Below are positions 35,077-47,541 of a DNA stretch of 64,000 nt, one piece after another (position 1 is the stretch's first letter; each line of letters begins with the position of its first letter). The position numbers were made by a program, and so were the translations under genes. The notes under the pieces are model-generated. The model was given only the letters and a program-made list of their open reading frames with translations, did no database searches and was not told where the DNA came from. This DNA comes from Nautilus pompilius. Taxonomy: Eukaryota; Mollusca; Cephalopoda; Nautilida; Nautilidae. The stretch is from NCBI GenBank assembly GCA_018389105.1, contig JACATO010000647.1, positions 1-64,000 of the forward strand, given 5' to 3'.

Positions 35077-35155
35077 TTTTCTGAAAAAAGTTAAGATACA
35101 GGTAAGTTATTACAATAAATAATGCTTTTTTAAATTACTTATGAAGTTAATTATG

Positions 35156-36477
35156 TTTTGTTGTTATTTTGACAGAGTTAAGCGGGTCGTTAATAAAGTA
35201 TTGATTTTGACGCCCTATTCACGTAATTCCTTCGATCTTCTTGAGTCTTCAACACTTTTACTTTCAGTCCTCTAGCAAAAGTCAAAATTAGAAAGAAGAA
35301 AAAAAATCACTTTAAACATTTTTAATTGTAATTTATTTTGAAAGCAAAATACATAATTTTCGTGCTTTGCAAAGATGAAAATCACTTTGTCTTTGACAGC
35401 CTCTGTAACCTCTAGGAAGGTTCGAACCCACGGCCAGATCACCGTAACACACGTCTATATGAGATGCCGACCCGTACGTTTAAAGGCGTCGCTGACTCGC
35501 TCTGTGAAGGTAAACAGTCAAATTTCGCCACTCTTCGGATCGCGTTGGCTTCTTTATCTGCTTCTTCCAGGCCCTCACAGGTTCGAACTACGTGGGCGGC
35601 AACTTTGTGTTCGGTGTCTTTTTGAATGGAGATTCTCGTTTCCTCGTCCGCTCTATTAAAGCTGGGAGTAGGTAAAACCTTAGCAGATTTCGGCGTTCGG
35701 GAAGTCGCTTTCATGACTCTACAGCCACGGTAATTCTTGCAACCGGAAGGAAAATAAAGAAAACAACAACAACAACAAAAACTCCCGTCGGATATTTGTC
35801 ACGTGCCAGTCACTCGAAATAATTTAAAGAATTGTTTTCCTGCTAAACGTGCAAACTGAATTCGTCTCGGCCTTTGGTAAGTTGGACTACTTCCGTTTCC
35901 GTTGTTCGACTGACATCTGCCAAGCGCGCATGCGTCGCAAGCGGAGGAAGTCAATGATGTGTCGCTGCGTGATTGGTTGACCGCACTAAACGACTTGTAA
36001 GGCTTCCGTTTACAGACCAAAGAGATCGATCGTGTGAAGTTGACTGCAGTTATTGGGATTGCGGGGTTCATTTGCGCAGCTTAAAAATAAATAAATGAAA
36101 TTAAACAAATAGATAAATATTTGTTTTTTTTTTTTTTAAAGGGTCAAAACACTAATTAAAGGAAAGCGAAAGCACACAACAAATAACGATCCGTCGTCCC
36201 ATTGAGAGCCATCGATATGGTGGTTTTCGAAAATATCTGGGTAATTAGTTCCCGCACGCATTTGATATTCTTGCGTTTATTTATGATGGCGTTAAAACCA
36301 ACTAATGCATAGTTTATGTTGAAACTTGCGTTCTTTCTTGGTGACGGCTACGGTCGAGAGGGGAAGTCAACCGGAGGGAACACCGCCGGCTAATTTTTGC
36401 TGAAATTATTGAAATGGAGCTAGCACCAGAATTACCTCTGGCTATTTCAAAACTAAATCAAAGCGGGATTCAACACA
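35156..36477. other. Intergenic, no gene recognised
   Basis: AT-rich sequence, then a CpG-containing stretch at 35.4-36.05 kb where opposite-strand frames of about 90 codons overlap without any domain. GGTTCGAAC-type words at about 35,420 and 35,580 resemble tRNA B-boxes but have no matching A-box at the right distance. Confidence 0.4.
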
Positions 36478-36835
36478 GGGAGAGATAGAAAGAGATGAAG
36501 AGATGAAAGAGAGAGAGATATGGACAGAGATGGAGAGATGAAGAGAGAGAGAGAGAGAGAGATATGGGACAGAGATGAGAGAGAGAGAGATGGAGAGAGG
36601 AGCGGAGAGGACAGAGATGGACAGGAGATGGAGAGAGAGATGGAGAGAAGAGGAGATGGAGAGAGAGAGAGAGAAGAAGAGATGGAGAGAGAGAGACGAG
36701 AGAGAGAAGAGGAGAGAGAGGAGAGAGGAGAGAGAGAGATGGGAGAGGAGAGAGAGAGAGAGAGAGGGACATGAGATGGAGACGAGATGAGAGAGAGAGA
36801 GATGGACAGAGATGGAAGAGAGAAAGAGAGAATTT
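36478..36835. repeat. Purine-only GA-rich simple repeat
   Basis: About 360 bases of GAGAGA with GATGGA and GGACA interruptions. The plus strand is almost entirely purine. Apparent frames of alternating Arg/Glu or Ser/Leu are artefacts. Confidence 0.9.
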
Positions 36836-37877
36836 TTTAAATTCAGATATTTGCTGTTTTACCACCTTAAATTAATTGTAATATATATATATTAATATTA
36901 AAGGCGTTGTAGTAAAAATTTAGGAAAAAAATTTAAAAAAAAACAAACAAACAAATTCTCTCTCTCTCTCTTTCTCACTCACCTAACACATTTTTGATAG
37001 TCGTTTTACCTTCGCGGCTGCTGGATATCGATTATAAAAAAAAAACAACAACTGGGAACCGATACTAACGGGGGAAATGTAACTTTTAGTCGGTGAAGCG
37101 ACTGTTTGTCGAAAAAAAAAATTAATTAAGTCGAGCAGTGTCAACAATCCGAGCGTTGTTACTCTTCTGTGTGTGTGTGTGTGTGTGGTTTCCTATCTTT
37201 CGTTAGATATGTGGATGATTAAAGTCACCTGTTCCATGCGCAGTGAATCCATGCTCTGTATTCGCTGCAAAAACCTGGAGCTAATTTTTAACGCATCCAC
37301 TTCCGCGCACTTAGCCCGTAAAAAAACCCAACAACTTTGCATCTTTCGCACGGCGCCTTCCTCAGCCAACAAGAAACTAGGGTGCTCCAAAAGCATCGAT
37401 TAGATCCATCGATCAATAATGTATTTCGAACTCTTGTAGAAGATACGCACACATGTGTGTACCTTCACACTGCCCTCGCATCCTCCAGCACCCCCCACCC
37501 GGGCTCACGTTAGTTGTGACAATAGTTTATCGAATTTTCCGAATGAGGAAATGAACTGTCTTCGCGCGCGCGCGTCCATCTGCATCCGTTCTGGCGTCTC
37601 CGTGACCCCGACCGTGGTTGTCGCTCCCGCATCATGTCATCCACCAGGACGCAGCGGAGTCGGCGGCTTTTGTTTCTCAATGCTCTCTAATCTGTACAGA
37701 TCCGAGACTTCGCGCGGTTTTACGATCTGCATCAAAGCAAACTGTTCCGCATGAATTGCTTCCCGTCGGTCCATCCCTCTAAACTTCCGCCTACTTTTCT
37801 GTTCGCCTGTGTTCAGGTCGACAGTTTAAAAGTAATTAAAAAAAAAAAAATTAATTTTTAGAGCGGTTACTTACATG
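36836..37877. other. Intergenic, no gene recognised
   Basis: Contains short CT and GT runs. Opposite-strand frames of 67-99 codons at 37.17-37.75 kb overlap and show no domain. Confidence 0.4.
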
Positions 37878-37988
37878 GAGAAGGAGGACAGAGAGATTGA
37901 GGAGAGAGAAGAGGATCGAGAGATATAGAGAGGAGGAGAGAGAGAGAGAATAGAGAGAGAGAGAAGCTATCGAGATATATATATAGAG

Positions 37989-38029
<41 letters not shown>

Positions 38030-38475
38030 TCAGAGAGATAATATATGAGAGAGGAGAGAGAAGATATAGAGAGAGAGAGAGAGAATCTACATATATATAG
38101 AGAGAGAGGAGAGAGAATCTACATATATAGAGAATATGAGAGAGACGAGAAGAATAGGGAGCGAGAGAGAGAGAAAGAAAGAGCAGAGAGAGAGAGAGCG
38201 CGTTAAGTAGAGAGAGAGGAGAGAGAGAGAGAATCTACATATATATATATATATGAGAGAGGAGAGAGAATATATGAGAGAGAGAGAGAGAAAGAATCAG
38301 AGAGAGAGAGTATATTTATGAGAGAGGAGAGAGAATATATGAGAGAGAGAGAGAGAATCAGAGAGAGAATATATATATGAGAGAGGAGAGAGAATATATG
38401 AGAGAGGAGAGTATATATATGAGAGAGGAGAGAGAATATATATGAGAGAGAATCTCTATATATATATATATAAAG
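37878..38475. repeat. Compound GA/TA satellite-like simple repeat
   Basis: GAGAGA runs alternate with TATATA runs in a semi-regular pattern, such as GAGAGAGGAGAGAGAATATA and AATCTACATATATATAG, over about 600 bases. Some 30-40 bp cassettes recur. The region shows no coding sense. Confidence 0.85.
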
Positions 38476-39562
38476 GCACAATAAAAACAAACTACACACA
38501 CACTTATTGTATCATTTTGAAAGTCCCTTATTATTACGCAAATGATTAGATTACCTTTTGTTCTCATAAACGCCAGATGTGCTAGTTCTTGGCCGAATTC
38601 ATTTCCTATTCTTTAATAAAATCTGGTATCATCACGTGCCGGGAACCTGCTATTGTTTATTCATTCCTCGCGTTAGTTCTAGTGTGTGTGTGTGTGTGTG
38701 TGCTGTTTTCCTTCTTGCCAGCCCTTTCGTGCCGAGGAGGTAAAGTATCGGGGAGGAACACAGCCAGCCAGCCGATCGCGTGTTTGTTGATACACCGTAT
38801 CCAGTCCACGCTCCCCTAACCTAGTGGCCTCGGCGCTGGAAACACAAACATTAAACCCCGTTTCTGGAGCAGGAAACGTTAACTCGCCAACCCCATCCCT
38901 TCCTCTTTTTTGTTTTTTTTTTTTTTTTCTACTTTATTCGAAAATTATAACAAAACACACACACACACACACACACACCACCTCGTCCTTCCGTCCGTTC
39001 ATTCATTCATTCATTCATTTCATCCTTTTCTCCACCTTTCTCTCTCTCTCTCTCGCCCACCGTCTACAAACGCATGTGGTGGGTTGCCCCCCCCGGCTAT
39101 TTATATCGCCTGCCCATTTCACATGCAAATCGCTCGTTCGGCCGCGGGGACGATACCATTAGTTGGGCGAGGGGGGGTGGAGGGCAGGAGGAGGAGGAGC
39201 GTTGAGAATGAAAGAGGGGAGAGAAAGAGTGAGTGAGTGCGAGTGAGAGAGAGAGAGAGAGGGGGCTGCGCGAGGGGGAAACAAATCGAACTCACCGCCG
39301 TAGACAATGGAGTTACTTACCAGCTACGAGGGACCGGACTCGCCACCCGGGGGAGGAGGAGCGCGGCGGCTCTCATTCCGCCGCCTCGCCATGCCAGACG
39401 CCTGGCGTTCGTTCGGCCGGCGCTGAGCTAAGCCGAGCCTTCCTGTGAATACACACCACATATAACACACCATACACACACACACCGTACACACGTACGT
39501 GCGTATATATCTGTGCCGCGTAAACTACTTCTTCTTCTTCTGTTGTTGTTTTTTTTTTTGTT

Positions 39563-39594
<32 letters not shown>

Positions 39595-39654
39595 TTGGCG
39601 GCGGGCGGCGGTCGGCCGGCCGTGACCCGACAGCGAACTCGCCGTCTTGTCAAC

Positions 39655-39824
39655 ATGGCGGACGAGGCGATGGAAGGTGTGCCGTCGTCGGTTCCGGCGG
39701 GCGGCGACCGGCGAAACGGACGGCAAGAAGAACTATGGGCGCCGAAAACAGCCCATGGACAAGAAAACGGGAGTGCGAGGACTTCTACGAGGTGGAGAAG
39801 ATCGTCGGCATGACCAAAGTCAAC
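39655..39824 (+). CDS. Exon 1 of MPP8-like chromodomain gene (N-terminus, frame unresolved)
   Basis: The 3' part encodes ECEDFYEVEKIVGMTKVN, the first strand of a chromodomain, and ends at a clean donor (AAC|GTAAGG, phase 0). FYEVEKI matches VFEVEKI of MPP8, and the aromatic Tyr corresponds to a methyl-lysine cage position. In this frame the only ATG is at 39,735 (MGAENSPWTRKR...). The best start by context is ATG 39,655 (AACATGGCGG, reading MADEAMEGVPSSVPAGG), but it is in a different frame and stops at 39,813. A single missing base in the assembly between the two would join them. So either translation starts at 39,735 or the sequence has a one-base error. Exon end and chromodomain frame are firm; the start is not. 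Confidence 0.7.
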
Positions 39825-39872
39825 GTAAGGGAAACCGATTTGTTGTCTTCTTCTGTGCGAGCGTGTGCGAGT

Positions 39873-40020
39873 GGATGGATGGATGGATGGATGGATGGAG
39901 GGGAGAGAGAGAGAGAGAGAGTTGGGGTGGGGGGGCGGAGAGAGAGGGATGGTTGGGGTGGGGGGGGGAGGGACGAGAGAGGAGAGAGAGGTTGGGGTGG
40001 GGGGGGAGAGAGAGAGAGAG
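39873..40020. repeat. GGAT / GAGA / GTTGGGGTGGGG compound repeat
   Basis: Five GGAT units are followed by three rounds of a GAGAGA run plus GTTGGGGTGGGGGG. The G clusters could form quadruplexes on the non-template strand just inside intron 1. Confidence 0.85.
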
Positions 40021-40333
40021 GTTGCGCATCCACGTTTTTCTCTTCTTTCTTCCCTCAGTCGTCGTCGTCACACAACGCTCTCCCTCCCTCCCCCGGGTGT
40101 TGTTCTTATCCCTTTTATTTTTTCTTCCTTTAAAAAAAAATGTGTGTGTGTGTGTACATCCTCTATCTTTCGTTTATCCTCTTTATGTCTGTTTTTCCGA
40201 CGCCCGCCCCCCCATTTCTCCCCAGTCTTTCAGCCAAGAGATAACGACTCGCTCCGATTTACCCCATTCCTTCCTTTCTTCTGTTCGACTTTCATATATT
40301 AACCCTCCGCTTCGCAATCGGCTTTCAGCAAAA

Positions 40334-40367
<34 letters not shown>

Positions 40368-40499
40368 ACAAACATCGAGATTTAGAAAAATGAGTGGATC
40401 CCTCCAACTCCGCTATAAAAAGTAATTTCTTTGTACATCAGTATTTCCATTTAAAAAAAAAAAAGTTAAAAAGTTTCACGCTGATCGAGTTGACATCCT

Positions 40500-40992
40500 C
40501 TCTCTCTCTCTCCGTCTCTCCTTCCCTCTGTCTCTCCCTCCCTCTCTCCCTCTCTCTCCGTCTCTCCTTCCCTCTGTCTCTCTCTCTCCGTCTCTCGTTC
40601 CCCTCTGTCTCTCCATCCCTCTCTCCGTCTCTCGTTCCCTCTGTCTCTCCATCCTCTCTCCGTCTCTCGTTCCCTCTGTCTCTCCATCCCTCTTCTCTTC
40701 TCTCACTCCATCCCTCTCTCTCTCCGTCTCTCCCTCTCACTCTCTCTCTCCGTCTCTCCTCTCACTCCATCCCTCTCTCTTCTCCGTCTCTCCCTCTCAC
40801 TCCATCCCTCTCTCTCTCCGTCCTCCCTCTTCACTCCATCCCTCTCTCTCTCCGTCTCTCCCTCTCTCTCCATCCCTCTCTTGTCCGTCTCTCCACCCCT
40901 CTCTCTCTCTCCGTCTCTCCCTCTCACTCCATCCCTATCCCTCTCTTCCATCTCTCTCCATCCCTCTCTCCCTCTCTCTTTCTCTCTCTCTC
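40500..40992. repeat. CT-rich minisatellite (CCATCCCTCTCTCTCCGTCT)
   Basis: About 490 bases of pyrimidine-only sequence with a loose 30-40 base unit, CTCACTCCATCCCTCTCTCT followed by CCGTCTCTCC. The plus strand is nearly all C and T, which creates long Ser/Leu/Pro open frames with no biological sense. Confidence 0.9.
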
Positions 40993-41661
40993 TAAGTTGG
41001 TATTCTCCTATTCAACGAAGCCCCCAATTTCGACAGCTCGCCAGCAGCGGTTGACGAACCCTCCCAAACCAGAAGAAATAACAAAACAAAGGGTGAAGAA
41101 CAAAACCGGCTGAGAGAGAGAGAGAGAAGATGAAAGATGACACCTTCTCTTTCTCGCCGTTGAGCCATTTTTCCTCCAGAAAATCCGGATCGCGTCTCGG
41201 GAACGAAACGAGCGCTCATTACCTGGGTGGGAAGGGGGAGAGATTGCTCGATATTTGTTGACTAAATGTCTCGTGAAACTGCTGCATGAAATATGTACGA
41301 ATCTATCGGCGCCGATTGAGTGTGGTGGTGGTGGGAGGGGGTGGAGGAGGAGGACTGGGTCCTTCCTGCGTCGGCGAATGGCGCTGGTGATTTATCGAAA
41401 ACGGTAAGTAGCTGAACGGTTTCGCTGTCGGGGATCCGGGTCTGGTTTTTGTGGTTGGCGGCCTCCGTCTCTTACCGAGTGACCCAGTGTTTCTTTCGCC
41501 CGCTGCTGCTGCTATGTCGGTGAGAGAGTCGGCCCCCCTCCCCCTCCGGGAGGACCGTGGGCGGGGGGCGGAACTAGGCATCTCCCTCCCCGTACGTCCC
41601 GACGGCGCAAATCAGCCAGCTATTTTACTGAAAAAAAAAAGAATCTTTACCTTTTAAAATT

Positions 41662-41685
41662 AACAATAATATAATAACAATAATA

Positions 41686-41729
<44 letters not shown>

Positions 41730-41730
41730 T
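41662..41730. repeat. (TAA)n microsatellite
   Basis: About 22 trinucleotide units with three interruptions, inside intron 1. Confidence 0.95.
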
Positions 41731-44700
41731 AGGTTGATAATGATGGTACTGCTAAAGGAGAGAAAGAGGTGTTTCCACTTTCGGTTTCGTTTTGTTGTTG
41801 TTGTTGTTTTTTTACTACTCCCTTCAAACAACAACAACAACAACGAACTGACTGTAAACAAGAACGGGTTTTACAAGTATACTCCCCCCCCCGCCCGCTT
41901 CTTATGTTGCTGACGCCAAGAATTTTCTTCTTCTTTCCCCCCCCCCTCTCCCCCCCACCCGCATCAATGTAATTTAATGTCGTCTGCTTCGGCTGCCTTA
42001 TGTTATTTTGTTGGTGCGATGCTGCCATTCTGGCGTCCACAGCGCGCGCGCGCGCACCGCCTCGCGCGTGACTTCGTGCGATGATGATGGAGGGCAGGGA
42101 TTTTGGAAAAGAAGTCTCCCATCATCTATTTATTTATGTATAACGCGAAGATACATAAATAGAACCCCCCCATTCCCGAAAGGATACATCTCTAACGGCC
42201 TCGACCGAGCGATTAGAATGGAATTTAAAAAAACGAAATTTTTTTGTTTTTTTAAAAAAAAAAAAAAGGAATTTTAGATACTTTTGTAAAAGAAGCGGGG
42301 GATGATTTAGGGGGGGGTGTAAATTTCTTTGTGGCTTCATTTCCAACCGTCCTCCAGCGGGTTAGAGGTTGTGGGTGCCCTTTGTATTTTATTTATATAT
42401 AGTCTCGAATATTTTCTAGAGGTGTGGAGCAGATGATGCGTCATCTTGGACCTCAGGATGAGTTTATCATTCTGTCTCTGGTGGATGGGCTTAGAATACT
42501 GCTGTTGTTTTCGGCAAATGCCCTACATCTTCTGATATTTGTGTCCCTGTATCATCTATATATTTTGTATAATGCGGAAATTATTAATTTGATAGTAGAT
42601 TCCCAGTAGTTGGTCGAGCTTTTATTATATATCTAGGTATAATTTCATTTATTTACTTACTTATTTAATTTTAGACACGTATTCAACGTCCATAAGATGG
42701 AGGATGAACTCTTAACCTACATCCAGTAACCCAAAGGGTAATACTTCTTTCTCTCTCGACCACGGCCGGGCCAAATTGTACCAACTTAGTAGCTAGGATT
42801 CACGTACTCTACTACTTTGCCAGTAAATACCTATGACATATTCGCTAATCCTTCCCACCATATAAAGTATAATTTGCCCGTTTTTGATCTAGTAAATCAA
42901 TCAGCTGTGAACGTGTGTGTGTGTTTGTGTTGACAGCTTGTTAGTAGAATTATTATTAGTGTTCTGATTTACTGTTTTATTTACGCAGAACTTAAACAAT
43001 GCTCTGTAGAGTTGTTTCCCTTTTATGAAACTGCTGCAAAGAATTGGTCTCACTCACTCACACAGACAGACAGACAGAGCAAAATTATGTTCATAAAACA
43101 TAAATAAAAATATAACTCATTATTTCACTTTTTTATTATTATTATAGTTGATTGCTAAGAATGGTCTTTCATTTAACGACCTTTCCAATTTTTTTTTTTT
43201 TCTGCTGTTCTAAAAAGTTTGAAGTTGTTAACAAATTATCAGGATTTACGTCTGCAGACATTTTGCGTAGAATCACACAGTCTTTTGGATGGGTTAATGT
43301 GTTTAGTAGGTTGGGTGTTGTTTTTTTTTAAAATAACTATTTTATTTCTTTCATTTATTATTTTGGTATTTATTGCCAATCAGTGTTACAATAATACTCT
43401 GCAGTTAGCCAGATTTTCTTTTACATAATTAGGCAATAAAGCAAATTAACATTGTTGTAAATCTGGCAGTTGCAATGACTTCTCTCTCTCTCTGCTAGTG
43501 AGCAGTGGTTGCTTCCCTTGGCCTAGTTGATTTAGTAGAGAAAGATGTTTTGGATCTGCGGATGTTTATTTCATTAGTAAAGAGTTGAATGATGAAACCA
43601 GAGAAACTGCATTTTCAGTGAATATTGGTTTAAATAAACAGAAAAAAAAAGAAGTTTTTGTTTATTTAAATAAACCCCTTCTGGCTAGTTTCTACCCATG
43701 AACAGAAAATACTTATAATAACAATAATAATCATTTTATGTTTAATTGAGTCTGTTAAAAAATAAACAGTTTTGTCACATTCTATTTACAAAAAAAAAAA
43801 ATAATTTGTTTTTCTTTATCTCATCTGATAAATATGAAAATAAAAGGTAAAGGCATGGATGAGATGGATTTCATTGCCATTAATGTATTCTGGGCTGTTA
43901 TTATATTAATTATTTATATTTTATTTACATGTTATTTCGTCTGGCCAATTTTGCTTTGTTCAACTTTGTATCTTAGAGATACAAGAATACATGTCTGTCT
44001 GTCTCTCTTGTGGTTATGTCTGTCTGTCATCTTGGATAATACATTTTGGTTGTAAATTTCACCATAGTAGACAGATATGAAGTTTTAATTTTGAATCCTG
44101 AAGATTATTTTTAAAGCAGCTGTCAGACTATATTAGCTTTCTGAGATTGTTTATGTTTCAGCACCTTTTCTGATGTACAGCTAATAAATGCTTTGCAATT
44201 TTGATGATGCCAGACATCATCTGCTGTTGATTCTCTCATATCTTTTGGTTTTCTGGCTAATTCCTCTGATTGGAATTGATTTGCTGCTTGGTATTTCCGG
44301 CTGCTTGACAATATGCAAATTTGCCAGCACATATCTTCTCCCTGGGGCAATCATCTCCTGCCACAGGCCATGGTCAGCTCTAACAAATTACATTATTCAT
44401 GTCCCTGGGAGCAACAATCTCAATGCACCACCTTTCTTCCACTTCAATGGTGAAGATCAGTGGTGAAGATAAGCTGTATGTTATTGAGGCTATCACCATC
44501 CTTAGCACATGCCTGGGCTGTCCTACCAGTCATGACATCAGTAATAAACAAGACTCCTGCCAGTTTGCTCACAAGTGAATCTTTGAGAATGAATCCTGTT
44601 TTATTTATCTGATAGGCAGTGCTAAGGTTGGCTCTGAAAATCGAATTACCAGGCTGTTCCTCCATCCAACTCTCTTCCACTAGCCATGTTTTCGCATTTG

Positions 44701-47379
44701 CAGGAAATTTTCTGCTACCCTAGTTATTTTATTTTTGTTTTTGATTCTTTCTCTTTCTATTTTTCAGACAGCAAACATTGCCATCTGATTGTTATCTTTG
44801 CATATCCTTGTTCCCCTTTCTCCCCCAGCTATCTGTAACCCTTAACTAATAGATAACCCATTGTCTGCCTAGCCTAGCTGTCTGGCCAGGTTTTTGCATC
44901 TTATCAAAAACAAGGAGACAGCACTCTTCTGCTCAGCAGGTGTTGCCCATCTGTTCTCTCTGCTTATATTAAGCAGATATTGTTCTACGGTGACAGTCTA
45001 ATCTATATAGTCTGAAAGATATATATATATATAATTAGTCTTATTCACACATCAAATGCTTCCTCTTGTACATATTAATACAAACATCTTCCTTCCTCAT
45101 AACCAAATCAGACATTTCTACATTTTTTTTTTTTTTGTAAGTTAAAAAAAAAAAAGTTTTCAACATTGGGTATTGATTTTGGAGACACAGGGGTTTGTTT
45201 ACTTTAACATATCAGAAAGGAAAGTGCTCTTAGCTCTGATTTTATTTTGAAAATTCATTACCATTTTTTAGCGTTAGTTCTCTGAAAAATATCGCAGAAA
45301 CCAGCTTGTGGCCCAAAGAATTCCCGTGTCACATGGTTTTTGGTGAGTTATCTCCCAGTATATTGTTTTTCTTAATTTAATCCAAGTGCCATAACTTGTG
45401 ATGCTTGTTACAGGTGTGTCTACATATTATAATTTTGATTAATTATGCAGTAATAACATGATGCAATGCATTTTATGTATAAAAAGAATTGGTTTTGTGC
45501 ATTTTATTTATTCTTGTGATAGTTATATTGTTGGTGAAACTAATTAGAAATTAAAACAGGATGTTCAATGTTTATATACAGGTTTCCTATTAGTGTAGGT
45601 GTCACTAGGGTTCTTCCCTTCTCTGCATTTCTTCCATTTTATCTTTCTTACAGAGACAGTTGATTTTCATGATCTGCTTCCTATATACAATACCAAACAC
45701 AAATTTGCATGAGTTTTTTTTTCCTCTTTCATCTCCTTCCATCAACCTCCATTGTCTAGTTCTCTATCTATCCTATTAACAAGTTCTGTTGTGCTGGAGG
45801 CCTTCACTTGACTTTCCTTCTGTCCTATATATTGCCATGCAGGTGGTGTTATATGACAGTTCCTGTATGGCTGACAGCAGCTGCCTGCCAAGTCTACCCT
45901 TGTGCCTGCATAAACCTTCCAGACAGCCAGGAGTCTGTGACACCATTTGATATTTGTTTACAGAGCCAAATGGTCAAGGCAACCGTTGTTGTTACCATGT
46001 GCACCCATGCAGGCCAAGCCAGCCACCAACACAAAGAGGCTCTGTGGGTGTTAATATTACACATGCTACCTTATATCATACCCATGATTACCCATTGTAC
46101 ATGCGATGGCTTTAATTTATGTTTATAAGCTGTAATGGTATCTGGATAGATCTAATTTGAAGGATGTATAGTATCTGTGTACAAATTTAACAACATAAAC
46201 ATGTGAACTAATAAACTTGATGTAGTAGATGTGGGATAACTTACAATGAATGTCGGTTAACATGAGGTGAAGAAATCACCAACATTATAGTGACACATTT
46301 GCATGCATTAACATGGGTAGCAATAATATAAATGCAGATTATTCATGCAAAATGATACAGTATATGGGGTATTTCCAAGGCAATGTATAATGTATGCAAA
46401 AAATGATAAAAGTAGAAATGCAGACTAACAAAGAATGTATGTGTGGGATAATATATGAAGAGTAATAAGATGTCTTCAGTATATATATAACTGATCCTCG
46501 AGCTAATAGGGGACAATGAAATGCAAATGCGCATTAACGAAAACCTTTAAGCGAATTTTACTTAGGCTAGCAAATTATAAATATGGAATATAAGTATATG
46601 TGTGAATAATGACATGAATTTGGGATTATGCAACAACCAGGGGCTTAGTGAACTGCAAGTTAGAAATAATAATTATTAATTAATGAAAAATAAATGTCTG
46701 ACTTGTGTGTGACATTGTGACATTTAATTATGGATTCACGAAAGAAAATAAATTGAGCTAAAGGTAAGATATTTTGATGAAAAATAGATTTGATCTTACA
46801 TATTCAGACAGCAGTTTGATGTATTTGTATTGCTCTGATTTAAAGAAGATCATCTGTAAAATGTTAGGGGAGACTGGTGTGTGTCTGCCAATCGCTGCTA
46901 TCAGAGAGAGGGAGGAAAATTCTGTTTTTGCATATATAAAACTACTGTGGTCATATTTTGAAATTTGAAAGAAAGCAGTTAATGATTTTATGTATGTTTA
47001 TCATTTTTTGACAGGACCAGTAAGTTTCAGGTAACTTAATTCCCAGTGATACTATAACTAAATATAAAGAATTAATTGCTAACGTGTGTAGTTAATAGGT
47101 TTTTGTTGTTTTTTTTTTAAAATTGGAAAATGAGATGTACTGCATTTTAAATACGTGTATTCACTTGATTATCTTCCTTTGATAAAAACATGAAATTGAT
47201 ACAAAAAAAGAAAGAAGAAAAAGCAAACAGGAAAATATTATAAAATACCTGGGCGAGAATTAACAGTAATGTTAATGTTGAGTTTTTAAAAATATTTTTT
47301 TGTAAGATTGGAAACCACCTAGTTTAAAAAAGAAAATTGTGAATAATGTGTTAATCAGTATTTGTGCTTGGTGTTCCAG

Positions 47380-47541
47380 GGCAAAGTTCGATACAAGGTG
47401 CGATGGGTGGGATATGGACCAGGCAATGATACGTGGGAACCAAAGGAAAATCTGCTCGCCTGCCTTGACTTGGTTGACGACTTTCAGAAAAAGCGAGAAG
47501 AGGCAAAGCTACAACGGGCTAAAGAGCGAAAGAAGCGGAAA
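47380..47541 (+). CDS. Exon 2, chromodomain core (MPP8-like)
   Basis: This exon encodes 54 residues in phase 0 and completes the chromodomain begun in exon 1. [20 protein letters not shown] is the canonical sheet and turn, followed by [18 protein letters not shown], the C-terminal helix, then a basic KERKKRK tail. The Trp of VRW and the Tyr of VGY supply the methyl-lysine cage. Chromodomains of this type bind H3K9me2/3 in the nucleus. GKVxYKVRWxGY is closer to MPP8 (GKVLYKVRWKGY) than to CDYL (GKTEYLVRWKGY) or HP1. Splice sites are strong: TTCCAG| and AAA|GTAAGA. Reading past the donor continues to a stop at 47,700, a possible intron-retention end. Confidence 0.92.

Larger units (their letters stand above)
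38600..42250 (+). promoter_or_regulatory. CpG-rich promoter region of the chromodomain gene
   Basis: CpG density is high from about 38.6 kb through the first exon at 39.8 kb and stays raised to about 42.2 kb, broken by microsatellites: (CA)n at 38,956-38,979, (GA)n at 39,247-39,261, (GT)n/(GC)n at 39,561-39,595. No TATA box is evident just upstream of the ATG at 39,655, which fits a CpG-type promoter. The transcription start cannot be fixed; it most likely lies in the GC-rich block at about 39,595-39,650. The ATG itself lies in AACATGGCGG, a YY1-like and strong Kozak context. Confidence 0.5.
39825..47379 (+). other. Intron 1 of the chromodomain gene
   Basis: The intron starts GTAAGG and ends TTGGTGTTCCAG and is about 7.55 kb long. 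Its 5' part is CpG-rich and carries GGAT, GAGA and GTTGGGGTGGGG repeats (39,873-40,020), a long CT/CCATCC repeat (40,500-40,992) and a TAA run (41,662-41,730). From about 43 kb on CpG becomes rare. Open frames such as those at 40,394-41,113 are produced by the CT repeat. No further exon was recognised. Confidence 0.75.

Noticed and set aside
35400..35600. GGTTCGAAC words resembling tRNA B-boxes
   Set aside because: No A-box at the right distance and no tRNA fold; the palindromic word is easily found by chance.
36520..36774. Arg/Glu-rich frames suggestive of a charged coiled coil
   Set aside because: Purely a product of the GA simple repeat.
40394..41113. A 239-codon Ser/Leu/Pro frame inside intron 1
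   Set aside because: It comes from the CT-rich simple repeat, which keeps several frames open on both strands; no domain and no splice signals.
44123..44680. Overlapping frames on both strands in intron 1, possibly an old retroelement
   Set aside because: I tried all frames for reverse transcriptase, RNase H, integrase and zinc-knuckle motifs and found none that hold.
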